NCBI GenBank assembly: GCA_021234155.1
Contig: JAJEKV010000087.1
Coordinates: 3,529,242-3,593,241, forward strand
DNA: 64,000 bases
Source of the DNA: Isoetes taiwanensis
Taxonomy: Eukaryota > Streptophyta > Lycopodiopsida > Isoetales > Isoetaceae
Direction of reading: 5' to 3'
Part shown: in pieces, positions 34,010-47,413 of the stretch
How positions within the stretch are numbered: position 1 is the first letter of the stretch
How the letters are laid out: each line of letters opens with the position of its first letter
Position numbers and translations under genes: made by a program
The notes under the pieces: model-generated
Database searches by the model: none
What the model was told of the DNA's origin: nothing
Seen by the model: only the letters and a program-made list of their open reading frames with translations

Positions 34010-37000
34010 AATGCTTTTAGGCCGCTGCAGGAATAATTTAATGGAATAAGCTGGAATGGAGTCCAAAGATCATAAACCCCATCCATCAAAAGTGTCTCCG
34101 CAGCAAGGCTAATAAAAATCGGTTTGCGGCATGCTAGATTGGTCACTGTTTGGCCTTTGAGCAGGCAAAGAATCGGTCCAAGTATGCCACACATCACGGA
34201 ACAACATCAATCTTATCTTCACATATAAACTAGCACAAAGATGCCTTCAACATAATTTGGCCAAGGCTATTACTTTGTCAAATTTGTACAACAACGATTG
34301 AAATGCGGCTTGGATTCCCCATGATATCGGAATGTCGTAATCATGAACCTCTCTTGCCATTTCTCCTTTAGTTCTCGTGATAACCACATCATTAGAGCAT
34401 GCTTGAGAAAGAAGCAAACTATTTCATGGCTAGATTTTTGGGCTTGAAAGGGATGTTGCCATTCAGTTGAAGAAGCGAAGGAAGTGATGAAGCTAAGCGA
34501 GGATGGGTTCGATCTTTGAAAGCGACCACTCTGGACCCCGGAATAATTGTTTTGAGTAGTTCATGCAATGCTAAATTTAACTTTTTGAAAGCAAGATGGG
34601 AACTATTGCCGAACATATATTACCGGGGTTCTAGTGCATTTGTGTTCACCTAAGGAAGCACTAGAAGTTCGGTTCTTTGGTAATTGTGAATGCTTTAGCA
34701 TTTCTTACGACATGGAAAACAACAAGTAGCAAATATTCCTTATGTTTCCGGCTAAGATCCATCTACAACCGTTTTTGCACCATCTACCTATAGCGGTCGA
34801 ATATAATGCGATCTTGGATATTCTATTCGTTTTCAAAATTAATGTACAGGTGAGCGGGTTGGTCTCCACCGGATAAAGGGTGATTCTGGTCATTTTCTAT
34901 GGGTAGTCCCACTTCGCCGCACGGGTTAGTAGAAATTGCTTAGATCTCACATGCCTCTTAATTCCGTTTCTCACTTTGCCTAGCTCAAGTCTGGTCCCAA
35001 ATTGTATGCCCGGGTCTAGAGTCATTTCATGCATGAGAATCGCTTCATTAGACCTATATCTGCTCTCTAGCACTTTTGTTATTTGCCTCCTTGATTCTTT
35101 TGAATAGTAGGTAGGATAAGAATTGTGCATATTTGGACCCTCGATTTTCCCTACTTTTTGCTAGATGTGGAATATTTCTAAATTATGTTTAGGTCTCTTG
35201 TTTTTTCTTTGCATGTTTATCCTGCAAAGATATCGAGAGCATGTTAGAGGTCATCCATCTACAACCGTTTTTTGCACCATCCGTCTATAGCAGGTCAGAA
35301 AATAATGCGATCTTGGATATTCCATTCGTTTTTCAAAATTAATGTACGTGTGTAAGGCATTGGATGTGATTCGGTCATTTTCTATGGGTAGTCCCACTTC
35401 AAGATAGGTTAGTAGAAATTGCTTAGATCTCGCATGCCTCTTAATTCCGTTTCTCATTTTGCCTAGCTAAAGTCCTGTCGAGAAATTGTTTGCCAGCTCT
35501 AGAATCATTTCATGCATCTTTGAGAATCGCTTCATTGGACCTATCGCTCCACTAGCACTTTTGTTATTTGCTTGTGCATATTTGAACCCTCGATTTTCCC
35601 TACTTTTTTGCTAGATGTGGAACATTTTAACTTCTAAATTATGTTTTAGGCCTCTTGTTTTCTTTGCATGTTTATCCCTGCAAACATATCGAGCATGTTA
35701 GAGGTCATCAAACGGGCCCACTATATAATTGTCTAGAACGGACCTTGGACCTTGTTCGATGCATCCGAATTGGTTCATAGTCTGTCGAAGTTCTTATAAA
35801 ACTGGAGTATGTGCGAGTTGGCATTGATCTATTTTGGGACTTGCAAGCAAGAGCTTTATAGCTTCATTTTCAGTTAATAGTTTCAAGTTCCTATATTATT
35901 TATGTTAGCTTGCAAAGGCTGGAGGAACATGCATCTGTTTAGAGATATTATATAGGTGAGCATCAAGTTGTGGGTTGGTTGGCAGCGAAATGATCGCCTT
36001 ACTCCACTACACAAATGCTTCTGAAGGCAGGTAGTCTTGGATTTTATAAGAGTTTTGTAGTCCATATTGGTTTGGTGGTTAAGGATTTATTCCTTTTTAC
36101 ACTTTGCCTGTTGGTTTAACTAATGAGATTATTCGTCACCGCAGGTGTTTCTTTTCCTTGCCTAGCCAAAGAATGCTCTTTTTCCCTTTCCTCTTGACAC
36201 CAATATAATTGCAATAGAAGGGCATTAGCACAGATATAGGCCCATCATTTATGGCTGATGTGGTTAAATACAGTGGCACTCGATATGTTGAAGACAACGA
36301 ATTCGAAATTCTAATATGGTAATTTGATCTTTTTTGCACTGATGCACATCGTCATTTTGTGACCGCATTGCAGATAAACCCGCTTTGGTATCTACTCTCG
36401 TCATTATAAGAATGCAAAACTTTATAGCAAAAATGGTTTCTTGCAAAGGATGGCTTCAAGATAGTCAGTAGGTCTGAGAGTTTGATTTAATGTATTAGCT
36501 GTGAATTCTCTTAGGATGTTTCGAAGATATGTTGTCATTCTATAGCAGATTGCAGATTAATTATTAATACGGATGTTACTTTTGCAGTGAAGGAACAGAT
36601 GCTTTTCAATTTACAGATGCTGCACAAACTAGTCTTGTTGCTTTGCGTGTGCATTTAGAATGTTTTGTATGTGATTCTATAGAGAGCAATAAATAATACG
36701 GATGTTACTTTTGCTAAAAGTAGGAACTTCCTACTTAATTTACTTAATATGGCTTCTCAATTTACAGATGCTACATGAAGAATCTATCTTGTTGCTTTGG
36801 GTAAAGGTTCACTTAGAATGTTTTGAAGAGGATGTTATCATTCTATAGCGGATTGCAGAGTAAGTAATAATATGGATGTTACTTTTAAAAATGAAATATG
36901 GCTTCTCAATTTACAAATGCTGCACAGAATATATTCTTGCAAAAAGGGCCGCAAATTGAGTTTATAGTATTTTAGGATCTTAGTTATTCTCAGTCAATTC

Positions 37001-37262
37001 CAACTGCTTTTATGCTGAATTATGCACAACAGTGTTTCTGTATGCAAGGTAATAAAATGATATGATAGAGGCTAGTTTATGTGCCAGGAAACCACTGCTT
37101 TTGCCCTTTGCCCAATCGGAAAAAATGTATATGACTGTGCAGTAGCTCTTTGAAGGAGCAATTCATTTAATTGCCTTGTCAAGCATACGCGAATTATAGG
37201 AACACAATGATCAAATAGATGGAGATGACTGTTCAATATTTCTTATCCTTGTGCTAGCATTT
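34010..37262 (+). repeat. Tandem array unit 1 (about 3.1 kb)
   Basis: Shares its whole length with later units: landmark 'ACATCAATCTTATCTTC' at 34206 recurs at about 37288, 41674 and 58769. Within the unit, blocks are locally duplicated too: the CTACAACCGTTTTTGCACCATC block appears at 34760 and 35260, and the 'AATACGGATGTTACTTTTG' exon-like block three times (36566-36880). Confidence 0.9.
36218..36318 (+). pseudogene. Exon-like segment in array unit 1 (unknown gene)
   Basis: Between an acceptor-like GCAATAG and a donor-like GTAATT the frame reads TDIGPSFMADVVKYSGTR then YVEDNEFEILIW. The same segment is retained in units 2 (about 38560-38661) and 3 (about 43348-43448) with changes such as E to D. 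A second block nearby reads DKPGFGIYSRYYLNAKM then VSCKGWLQDSQ in units 2 and 3. This looks like a duplicated gene fragment; I do not recognise the family. The segments cannot be joined confidently. Confidence 0.5.
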
Positions 37263-39215
37263 TTTTACATCTAGTTTCCAAAAACAACATCAATCTTATC
37301 TTCGCATATAAACTAGCACAAAGATGCCTTCAACATAATTTGGCCAAGGCTATTACTTTCTTAAATTTGTACAACAACGATTGAAATGCAATGTGGATTC
37401 CCCCATGATATCAGAATGTCCAGAATCATGAACCTCTCTTGCCATTTCTCCTTTAGTTCTCGCATAACCACATCATTAGAGCATGCTTGAGAAAGAAGCA
37501 AACAAATTCATTCAATTGGCGAAGCGAAGGAAGTGATCGAAGCTAAGTGAGGGTCAGTTGGATGCTGAAACAACCACTCTAGACCCCAGAATAATTGTTT
37601 TGAGTGGTTCATGCAATGCTGAATTTAACTTCTTGAAAGCAAGATGGGAACTATTGGCAGAACATCTATTACCAGGGTTCTAGTCTCTTGTGTTCAACTA
37701 AGGAAGCACTAGAAGTTCAGTTGCTGGTAATTGTGAATGCTTTCGCATTTCTTATGACATGGAAAACAACAGTAGCAAATATTCCATATGTTTCTGGCTA
37801 AAATCCATCTACAACCGTTTTTGCACCATCTATCTATAGCAGGTCAGAAAATAATGCGATCTTGGATATTCCATTCGTTTTTCACTTCACTTCAAAATTA
37901 ATGTACAGGTGAGCAGGTTGGTCGCTCACTGGATAGCAGGTGATTCCCTACTTTTTGCAAGATGTGGAACATTTCAACTTCTAAATTATGTTTCAGTCTC
38001 TTGTTTTCTTTGTGTGTTTATCCTGCAGCATATCAGAGCATGTAGAGGTCATCAAACAGGCCCATTATATAATTGACTAGGACGGACCTTGGACCTTGTT
38101 CCGATGCATCTTAATTGGTTCATAGCTGTCGAAATTCTTATAGAACTGGAGTATGTGCGAGTTGGCATTGATCTTTTTTGGGACTTGCAAGCAAGAGCTT
38201 TATAGCTTCATCAGTTAATAGTTTCAAGTTCCTATATTATTTATGTTAGCTTGCAAAGGCTGGAGGAACATGCATCTGTTTAGAGATATTATATAGGTGA
38301 GCATCATAAGTTGTAGGTTGGTTGGCAGCGAAATGATCGCCTTACTCCACTACACAAATGCTTCCAAGGGCGTGTAGTCTTGGATTTTATAAGAGTTTTG
38401 TAGTCCATATTGGTTTGGTGGTTAAGGATTTATTCCTTTTTACACTTTGCCTGTTGGTTTAACTAATGAGATTATTCGTCACCACAGGTGTTTCTTTTCC
38501 TTGCCTGTCCAAAGAATTCTCTTTTTCCCTTTCCTCTTGACACCAGTATAATTGCAATAGAAGGGCTTTAGCACAGATACAGGCCCATCATTTATAGCTG
38601 ATGTGGTTAAATACAGTGGCACTCGACATGTTGAAGACAACAAATTCGAAATTCTAATATGGTAATTTTTTATCTTTCTTGCACTGATGCACATCATCAT
38701 TTTGTTACCAAACAGAGATAAACCCGGCTTTGGTATCTACTCTCGTTATTACTTGAATGCAAAAATGGTTTCTTGCAAAGGATGGCTTCAAGATAGTCAG
38801 TAGGTCTGAGAGTTTGATTTAATGTATTAGCTGTGAATTCTCTTAGGATGTTTCGAAGATATGTTGTCATTCTACAGCAGATTGCAGATTAAGTATTAAT
38901 ACGGATGTTACTTTTGCAGTGAAAGAGCAGATGCTTTTCAATTTACAGATGCTGCACAAAGAATCTATTATTGTTGCTTTGGGTGTGCACTTAGAATGTT
39001 TCGAAGAGGATGATGTCATTCTATAGAGAGCAAGAAATAATACGGATGTTACTTTTGCTAAAAGTAGGAACTTCCTACTTAATTTACTTAATATGGCTTC
39101 TCAATTTACAGATGCTACATGAAGAATCTATCTTGTTGCTTTGGGTAAAGATTCACTTAGAATGTTTCGAAGAGGATGTTATCATTCTATAGCGGATTGC
39201 AGAGTAAGTAATAAT
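37263..39215 (+). repeat. Tandem array unit 2 (truncated)
   Basis: Repeats unit 1 from 'CTAGTTTCCAAAAACAACATC' with deletions and stops at about 39215. A frame near 37545-37650 reads LDAETTTLDPRIIVLSGSC then NAEFNFLKARWELL, again exon-like; the same is readable in unit 3 near 42165-42265. Confidence 0.88.
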
Positions 39216-40908
39216 ATGGTTTCAGCTTTTTATTTTCACCTCCTTCGTTTCAAGATTTAAATAGGCACTTACCCTGCAGTCTCCTTTTCTGTCCGCAATA
39301 TTTTCTTTTCTACATTTTCTTTGAAATTGGCTATCCGGCGACCATGATAAATTTATGCAACCTCTCTAACTAGTATCACCTACTTTATAAGGGGTCATAT
39401 GCAAGCAAAACTAATAAATGTGTTATTGGCATATTATAGATGCTTGCTACTAAATAGATGCTTGTTAGTAAGAAAGACACTAAAAATTGAAAGTACACTA
39501 GATTCATATTTTCCACTCAAAGTTTGAGCACTTTGACCTATGGCACCATGGCCGAAAGTTCAATTCCACCATATTACATATCTTTTATCAATGAAGAAAA
39601 TGAATCACTACTATTCCTTGTTAGTTAAGCCATGCCAACTTTCAAAATATACTTTCAAAATATGCTAATTATACTTTCAAAATAGGACACCCTCTCTCCC
39701 TCCCTCCCTCCCTCCCTCCCTCTCTTGCATTGGTCACATGCACGAATTTTTTTAATCTCTCGTGCTATACGACGAGAGAACTTTTATACTATATCGCAAG
39801 AGAGACAACGAGAGAAAATAATCTCTCGTTGCTTAACTACCTTGTTAAGGACAAAAATAAAGCCCCCGGTCGGATTTTGTTTTTGCGCATCTCCAAATAT
39901 TTTTTTGGTATCTCTGTTCTTCCCATGTTCCTTCGTTAGCACCTTTCCCTGTTTCTTCGCAAGTGAGGCGACTATGGATGATCCCCCTTTCCACTGGTGA
40001 TGGCACTCAAGCTTCGTCATCTGCCATGGCACAGATTGTATGAACAGGGCAAACGCTCGATATTTTCAACAATCTGATGCTTTAAAAATAGGGGTTTGCC
40101 TCTTTTTTATGGCCTTTTGTAGAAATCTAGCACAAAATGACAACACAAATCTAGCACAAATCGGTAGCATTTACAATGGGTTAATTTATTGAGCAGATTA
40201 GCAAAGCCTAACTTTAGAAGCCTGTTTCAACTCGATCTGGTTAAAATCCCCAATGTATAGGAACCATGTTCATGGCTGTTCAAGCAAATTAAACCATTTT
40301 CAATGCCTTGCATATTTAAATCCCTCTTCAAGCCGGTGTAAATTCAATTTTTAGTTAAAGCCCTGTTTACAGTCGTATTCAAGCAAATTTTTGGTTTAAA
40401 GCCTGTTTTGATCTCTTTCTAGCCATAGTATTTAAATGAGTCCAAACCCTCTGGCGTGTTCAAGTCCTGTTTAAGCCAATTTGTTTCAAGCCCTTAAATT
40501 CTTCTCTCTTGGTTTTTTTGCCACATCCAGATCCAAAATTGCCAGTATAGGCATCCTTATGCTAAAAACCGACCTTCAACAATAATGAACGAACCCTATT
40601 TGCTCAGTCTGTGCATAGGTCGGGTAGGTGCGCTCTGGTAAGGACCGAAGGACTAACTAACATAGTACGTTGGAATCGTGAAGCCTTGCCCAAAAAAGAA
40701 AACTTCGGATGCCCTCCCATAATAGCTAACAAGTAATGAAAACGCCCCTAAAAACGGTTAGGGGCAGATTGTCTCTCAGGGGGAGAGTCCAAAATTTGTC
40801 TGTCCCCCTATCTCCGGTCATCTCCCATCTCTCAGTACCTCTCATTCTATCTCTCGTCATGCATGTGGTCAACACTTCCCTCCCTCCCTCCCTCCCTCTC
40901 TCTCTGTA
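39216..40908. other. Spacer between array units; microsatellites, no gene
   Basis: Contains (CCCT)n at about 39694-39722 and about 40879-40898. A frame at 39725-40000 is open on the plus strand and a 61-codon one is on the minus strand at 40726-40911, neither recognisable. A TCTCTCGT motif recurs several times between 39759 and 39830. Confidence 0.5.
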
Positions 40909-41478
40909 CATCTTCTACACATGCGACATTATAATATCAACCAATTAGATTCATTTCAATCGCTCAACCCAATTCATGAGGGCAACCCATCGTGCGAGAG
41001 CACCTTGTTTTTAAAACTTACTAGCCCTTACACAACCTTAACAAACTCAACAACTTTGAATTAACAAACCAGCAAATACAACCTTAGCAACAGACACTTA
41101 AATCATTGAATTCAAATTGAAAAACACTTAATTTGTTCATCCAATGCAAATTAATATTTTATGAGCTCCCAAAACAGGGATTTGGATTGTCCTAGAGATG
41201 GAGTAGAGACAAAGATATTCTAATTGCAATGGAGTAGTGAATTCTCTGCATTTGTTTAGAGTATTGTGTGAGAGCTAGCAATAATGCCAGCACAAGATAT
41301 TTCTACTTGCAATTCTGTCTTTCCTTATTCCTTTTTTATTTTCAACCGTATGGAAGCTCTCTATATAGCTGATAAGCTATATTCCTCTGAGCTGGACTGG
41401 GCAACTAGGGAATGACTTTTGCTTTTTTCGATGAGGCAAGCAGTAAAATAAGATTGTATATACTAGTATGCATACACT
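40909..41478 (+). repeat. Dispersed repeat R, copy 2
   Basis: Matches 4998-5575 over its length (ATTATAATATCAACCAA ... GATGAGGCAAGCAGTAAAAT). It abuts array unit 3 directly at about 41479. Confidence 0.9.
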
Positions 41479-41885
41479 ATAATGCTTTTTAAACTGTTGC
41501 AGAATAATTTAATGGAATAAGCTGGAATGGAGTCCAAAGATCATAAACCCCATCCATCAAAAGTGTCTACTACAAGGCTTTATAAAAATCAGTTGCGGCA
41601 TGCTAGATTGGTCACCTGATTGATGCCTGAACAGGCAAAGAATCAGTCCGAAGTATGCCACACATCACAGAACAACATCAATCTTATCTTTGCATATAAA
41701 CTAGCACAAAGATGCCTTCAACATAATTTGGCCAAGGCTATTACTTTCTTAAATTTGTACAACAACGATTGAAATGCAACTTGGATTCCCCCATGATATC
41801 ATGAACCTCTCTTGCCTTTTCTCCTTTAGTTCTCACATAACCACATCATTAGAGTATGCTTGAGAAAGAGGCAAACAAATTCATT

Positions 41886-42081
41886 CACTACTACAAAAAT
41901 AGGTAGAAATGGCACAAAAGTGACATTTATCCTCCGCCTTTTTACAGAGCATAAACGTCACTTTTGTGCCATTTATGACGTTTGCGCTCCCCAAATGGCA
42001 CAAAAGTGACGTTTATGCTCCGTAAAAAGGTGGAGGATAAATGTCACTTTTGTGCCATTTCTACCTATTTTTGTAGTAGTG
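41886..42081. mobile_element. CACTA-type MITE, 196 bp, near-complete foldback
   Basis: Termini CACTACTACAAAAATAGG and its inverted complement, flanked by ATT on both sides (41883-41885, 42082-42084), the 3-bp duplication expected of CACTA/En-Spm. Most of the element is inverted repeat around a centre near 41990. Array units 1 and 2 lack it, giving an empty site. Confidence 0.93.
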
Positions 42082-44183
42082 ATTCATTTGGCTAGATTTT
42101 GAGCTTGAAAGGGATGTTGCCATTCAATTGAAGAAGCGAAGGAAGTGATCGAAGCTAAGTGAGGGTCAGTTGGATGCTGAAACAGCCACTCTGGACCCCA
42201 GAATAATTGTTTTGAGTGGTTCATGCAATGCTAAATTTAACTTCTTGAATGCAAGATGGGAACTTTTGCCAACATATATTACTAGGGTTCTAGTCACCTA
42301 AGGAAGCACTAGAAGTTCAGTTGCTGGTAATTGTGAATGCTTTAGCATTTCTTATGACATGGAAAACAACAGTAGCAAATATTCCTTATGTTTCTGATCT
42401 ACAACCATTTTTGCACCATCTATCTATAGCAGGTCAGAAAATAATGCGATGTTGGATATTCCATTCGTTTTTCAAAATTAATGTACAGGGTGAGCAGGCA
42501 CTGGATAAAAGGTGATTCTGTTCATTTTCTATGGGTAGTCCCACTTCCGCACAGGTTAGTAGAAATTGCTTAGATCTCGCATGCCTCTTAATTCCGTTTC
42601 TCACTTTGCCTAGCTAAAGTCTGTCCAAATTGTATGCCCGCTCTAGAGTCATTTCATGCATGCTGAGAATCGCTTCATTGGACCTATCTGCTCTCTAGCA
42701 CTTTTGTTATTTGCTTGTGCATATTTGAACCCTCGATTTTCCCTGCTTTTTGCTAGATGTGGAACATTTTAACTTCTAAATTATGTTTCAGTCTCTTGTT
42801 TTCTTTGCATGTTTATCCTGCAGCATATCAGAGCATGTTAGAGGTCATCAAACAGGCCCACTATATAATTGACTAGAACGAACCTTGGACCTTGTTCCGA
42901 TGCATCTTAATTGTTTCATAGCTGTTGAAGTTCTTATAGAACTGGAGTATGTGCGAGTTGGCATTGATCTATTTTGGGACTTGCAAGCAAGAGCTTTATA
43001 GCTTCATTTTCAGTTAATACCCCTATATTATTTATGTTAGCTTGCAAAGGCTGGAACATGCATCTGTTTAGAGATATTATATAGGTGAGCATCATAAGTT
43101 GTGGGTTGGTTGGCAGCGAAATGATCGCCTTACTCCACTACACAAATGCTTCTGAAGGCAGGTAGTCTTGGATTTTATAAGAGTTTTGTAGTCCATATTG
43201 GTTTGGTGGTTAAGGATTTATTCCTTTTTACACTTTGCCTGTTGGTTTAACTAATGAGATCATTCGTCAACGCAGGTGTTTCTTTTCCTTGCCTAGCCAA
43301 AGAATTCTCTTTTTCCCTTTCCTCTTGATACCAATATAATTGCAATAGAAGGGCATTAGCACAGATACAGGCCCATCATTTATAGCTGATGTGGTTAAAT
43401 ACAGTGGCACTCGATATGTTGACGACAACGAATTCGAAATTCTAATATGGTAATTTGATCTTTCTTGCACTGATGCACATCATCATTTTGTTACCAAACA
43501 GAGATAAACCCGGCTTTGGTATCTACTCTCATTATTACTTGAATGCAAAAATGGTTTCTTGCAAAGGATGGCTTCAAGATAGTCAGTAGGTCTGAGAGTT
43601 TGATTTAATGTATTAGCTGTGAGTTCTCTTAGGATGTTTCGAAGATATGTTGTCATTCTATAGCAGATTGCAGATTAAGTATTAATACGGATGTTACTTT
43701 TGCAGTGAAGGAGCAGATGCTTTTCAATTTACAGATGCTGCACAAAGAATCTATTCTCGTTGCTTTGGGTGTGCACTTAGAATGTTTCGAAGAGGATGCT
43801 GTCATTCTATAGAGAGCAAGAAATAATACGGATGTTACTTTTGCTAAAAGTAGGAACTTACTACTTAATTTACTTAATATGGCTTCTCAATTTACAAATG
43901 CTGCACAGAATATATTCTTGCAAAAAGAGCCGCAAATTGAGTTTAAAGTATTTTAGGATCTTAGTTATTCTCAATCAATTCCAACTGCTTTTATGCTGAA
44001 TTATGCACAACAATGTTTCTGTATGCAAGGTAATAAAATGATACCATAGAGGCTAGTTTATGTGCCAGGAAACCACTGCTTTTGCCCTTTGCCCAATCGA
44101 AAAAAATGTATATGACTGTGCAGTAGCTTTTGAAGGAGGAATTCATTTAACTGCCTTGTCGAGCATACGCGAATTATAGGAAC

Positions 44184-44210
44184 ACAATGATCAAATAGAT
44201 GGAGATGACT
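44184..44210. repeat. 27-bp target-site duplication of LINE-E, left copy
   Basis: Starts ACAATGATCAAATAG and ends GGAGATGACT; repeated at 58684-58710. The paralogous array unit 1 has it once (about 37204-37230) with both flanks joined, an empty site. A long duplication is typical of L1-type target-primed integration. Confidence 0.95.
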
Positions 44211-44899
44211 TTATAGGAAGGAAGGAAGGTTCTTTTATCGTCCGCGGAGGCCAATCGGCCTATGGGACCCAAATTACACGGGTGTCATTGCTACCCGAAT
44301 TAAAAAACCCCCTTACGAGGGAAAAACTGTCGCAGCAACAAGGTTGCTGGCAGCTGTACAAATATACATATACATATGAATTCCCGGCACCTCAGGTAGG
44401 TGCGCGGGGACAGAGGTGAGTCCGCAGATCCAAAATCTCCTGGAGGTAGGAGCTAAGGGATCGAACTGACGGCGTACTGAGTAGCTCGTGCAGTGGCAGA
44501 CCAGGTCGCACCAAGAGGGCGTAACGAGCCCGAATCTGACTATCGGCTGGACAGCTCTGGAAGGCATGACTTTCATCCTCAACAACCCCCAGCGGGCAAC
44601 ACTGACAAAGCCTGTCCTGGTGCGGCTCTCCAATCCACTGACCCGTCTCAAGCCGAAGATGGTGGACCCCTGTTCGAATGGACGCGATGATCCTGCGCTT
44701 CTTCATGGGCAACTGAGAATGCAGGTAGAGCTGTGGGCCTCGAACCAGGGTGGGGTTTATGTGTTGTTCCAGAGCATTGTGGTCCCAAAGCTTCCCCAGG
44801 AAACAAGAGTCCAAGTACCCCCTCAGCCTATCCCGGCCGGCGTCTGTGTGCACCTGGACGCACCTATGTGCCTCTACGTTCCAGCGCACCAGCCACTGG
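44211..44899 (-). mobile_element. LINE-E, 3' segment (finger and 3' UTR)
   Basis: On the minus strand a frame from 44889 to the stop near 44392 encodes RGYLDSCFLGKLWDHN, RTGVHHLRLETGQW and CQCCPLGVVEDESHAFQSC (CCHC finger). The 3' UTR ends with the hairpin 44248-44261, spacer, ATAAAAGA and a CTTCC tail abutting the 27-bp duplication. Joins in frame to the segment at 57942 across element 2 (..KDKRAQ / WLVRWNVE..). Confidence 0.92.
44895..44899. repeat. Target-site duplication ACTGG, left copy (element 2)
   Basis: ACTGG directly precedes the LTR here and directly follows the other LTR at 57937-57941. Confidence 0.95.
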
Positions 44900-46549
44900 T
44901 GTGACGCTCCCTGCTAAACATACGGCGCCCAGCCGTATACCCGGCAGGAAATCCCCCATCCGGCTCAGCAACCGCATGGGCCCTCCGTCTGCCCCGCACT
45001 CTGAGGTGACTCTTAGTGCGGGGAGGGAACACGAAGGTGTCTTGCGCGCCCTTCCCCTATGGGCTCCTATAACAGCGGAAGCGATAACAAGTCAGAACTA
45101 GCATAAAACATATACAAATACTACCTCGGAGGGTAGTGCATCGCACATAAACCAATGCAAAGATGATAATCACAAGCCATAAAACAGGAGAGCTCCTACC
45201 CCGGCTCAGACTCGTAAGGAGGGTGACTGACCGGCTAGGCCTCAAGATAGAGCAGACCGAGTCATGGCAATGGCGAGGGCTGGCATAGAACAATGGCTAG
45301 GGTTGACCACTCCATCCGCCCCTCCTGTGCATACTTTGCAGATGGGCTAGATCAGGCTCGGCGAGGACTCTAGCCTTGGGATACGCAATCCCATGGCATC
45401 ACCCATCGGGACTACTCCAGGTTGCATCTCCCCGGGTCCGATGAGGCAGGAAGGGTTGCATCTCCCTTCCCGTGGTCTAGAGGTGCCGGGGTGGGCGGCT
45501 AGAGAATCGTGGCGACACACGATTCGTACCCGACTGAACCCCCCAAAACGAGAGCCAAGCCATCACTTGCAGCTCTCGAGAGGCAGGGCAACACCATTGC
45601 CCCAGGAGGTGTCGGACCCATGCTCGGCCCACACGAAGTGACCGACCATAAGCCTAACCCACTATGGGATCCCCCGAAGCCCCCACTCGGCAGGGATCCT
45701 CCCTCCACTTTCCCTCTAGCCCCGTTATCTGGTGCTGAGTCATATCATAGCCTCAATAGCCTGGTGGGCTCCTATGCACAGGCCGCAACTAATAGGAACT
45801 AAGGGATCTACTCTAGGAACATACTACATATGGCCCTAGGTCTCTACCCCCCTTCCCAATACAAGAGGAGCAAACATGATCAACCATCAACATATAATCA
45901 TCACATCATGAGAATAATCATAAGAAGAACATCTTAACCTAATCATACAACTATCTAATAGTTAGGGTTCCTTGATTAGGGTTCAAGATGTTGAATATGG
46001 GTTCTAGGATGGCTCTACTCTAGATACAAAATACTAGCACACCTGGAATGCTAATTCCAGATGAGCTATCACAACTACTACCCTACATACCTGCTCCTGA
46101 TACTCTCCCTCCAGATCCGGGCGCCTCCATAGTCGTCGACTCACAAGCTGCTGTTCCTCCTCCAAGAATGGGTCTACCCCTCGGGTTGCTTTGCACCAGC
46201 CTATGCCATTAACGAGCGATGTTCAAACGGGGTTCGAGGAACAAGTAGGTGAGTCTCGGGTGCTAGGGCTGGAAAGAGGTCTAGGGTTAGGGTTTATGCC
46301 TATATAAGTTAGGTCCACCTAGGATGCCCACGTGGCACCAATCGGGGTGAGTCCCGTGGTGGCGGTGCCCCAATAGGTTAAGGCCACATGGATAATGGCT
46401 TAACCTATGGTTGGCTAAGTTATGAGAATGACTTGGCCATGCCCCCTAGTGCCACCCTTATGGTATACAAGGCTATGAATGATAGACTTGTATAGTGACG
46501 GATCCAAGAATATACGTATTTATAGCGTATATTCCCCTGGACCGTCACA
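44900..46549 (-). repeat. 3' LTR of element 2
   Basis: On the minus strand begins TGTGACGGTCC and ends GGGAGCGTCACA. It carries a TATATA box at 46301-46306. Confidence 0.95.
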
Positions 46550-46563
46550 TTCTCCCCCCCTTA
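46550..46563 (-). other. Polypurine tract of element 2
   Basis: Minus strand TAAGGGGGGGAGAA, directly upstream of the 3' LTR; same as in element 1. Confidence 0.92.
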
Positions 46564-47413
46564 GGACAATGCTGTCCTCAGCATTGCGCTAAGGTGACGA
46601 ACCTACCTTATACCTGCAACAAAACAACATGTCATAACCTTTAATTTAGCTTAGCAATCAAGTTTTATTAGTTCAAGTCAAAATTTTAGGCTATATTTGT
46701 ACTTATACAAAATTATATAGCCTTAACACCGTTATTTCTTATAATAATTCAAACTACTATTATAAGAGTTATTAGGGTTCATAATCTAATTATGGCTCCC
46801 CCTATCTTCTCGTAACGCGCTCCTCGTTGAAGTCCTCCTTCTACTTGCCTGCAAAAGGAGCACATTACGTTAGTTTAGTTAATAATTTGTGGTTTTAGGG
46901 GACCACCCCCCTTACCTCCTTGAGCCGAACTACTGGCTCAAGGTTGTCCTACTACCTTGCCCAAGATCATGGCCCTTTCGGATTTGAGCTTAGGGATCAT
47001 TTAAGATGTTCCCATCATTGCCCATGATCGAGTGCTACCTTGTACACGATCCCCCCTGGATCGAGTACACCCCAGTGCATCATGCCCCGAGGGTTTCAGC
47101 TAGGGAACGTCTCACGATCCCATCATCGCCAAGATGATCACTTAAGCTTCACCATGACCTCCTCCCACGGCCCGGTGTGCGTATCCCGCATCGTGGCATA
47201 GAGATCATCCGATCGATGTCCCATCATCGCCCACTATGCCTCATTCCTCACTCACATGACCCTAATGGTCATGCGCACCTATTGGTGCGTGTGGCCTAGA
47301 GAATGCCCTAAAGGCGTATCCCATCATCGCCCACACGATCCAAGGTTCTGGCACATGCACCCTCCTAACTAGAATGCATGCGCCAGGCTCAAAGCTAACT
47401 AACAACATACTAG
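46564..47413 (-). other. 3' untranslated region of element 2
   Basis: About 850 bp, parallel to 15342-16190 of element 1, with recurring GCGATGATGGGA-like motifs. No coding. Confidence 0.7.

Larger units (their letters stand above)
41479..44210 (+). repeat. Tandem array unit 3 (carries MITE; split by LINE-E insertion)
   Basis: Aligns with unit 1 from AATAATTTAATGGAATAAGC onward. It is interrupted at 41886-42081 by a MITE and at 44210 by the LINE-E/element 2 complex, resuming at 58711 with the sequence found uninterrupted at 37231 in unit 1. Confidence 0.9.

Noticed and set aside
35883-36446. Minus-strand frames recurring in the array units (for example at 36136 and 43267)
   Set aside because: They are shadows of the plus-strand exon-like segment; the plus strand has the splice-like borders and the more protein-like translation.
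45509-45802. 97-codon frame in the LTR of element 2, repeated at 56899-57192, with an opposite-strand frame
   Set aside because: Duplicated only because it lies in both LTRs; antisense to the element, no domain, not preserved in the element 1 LTRs.
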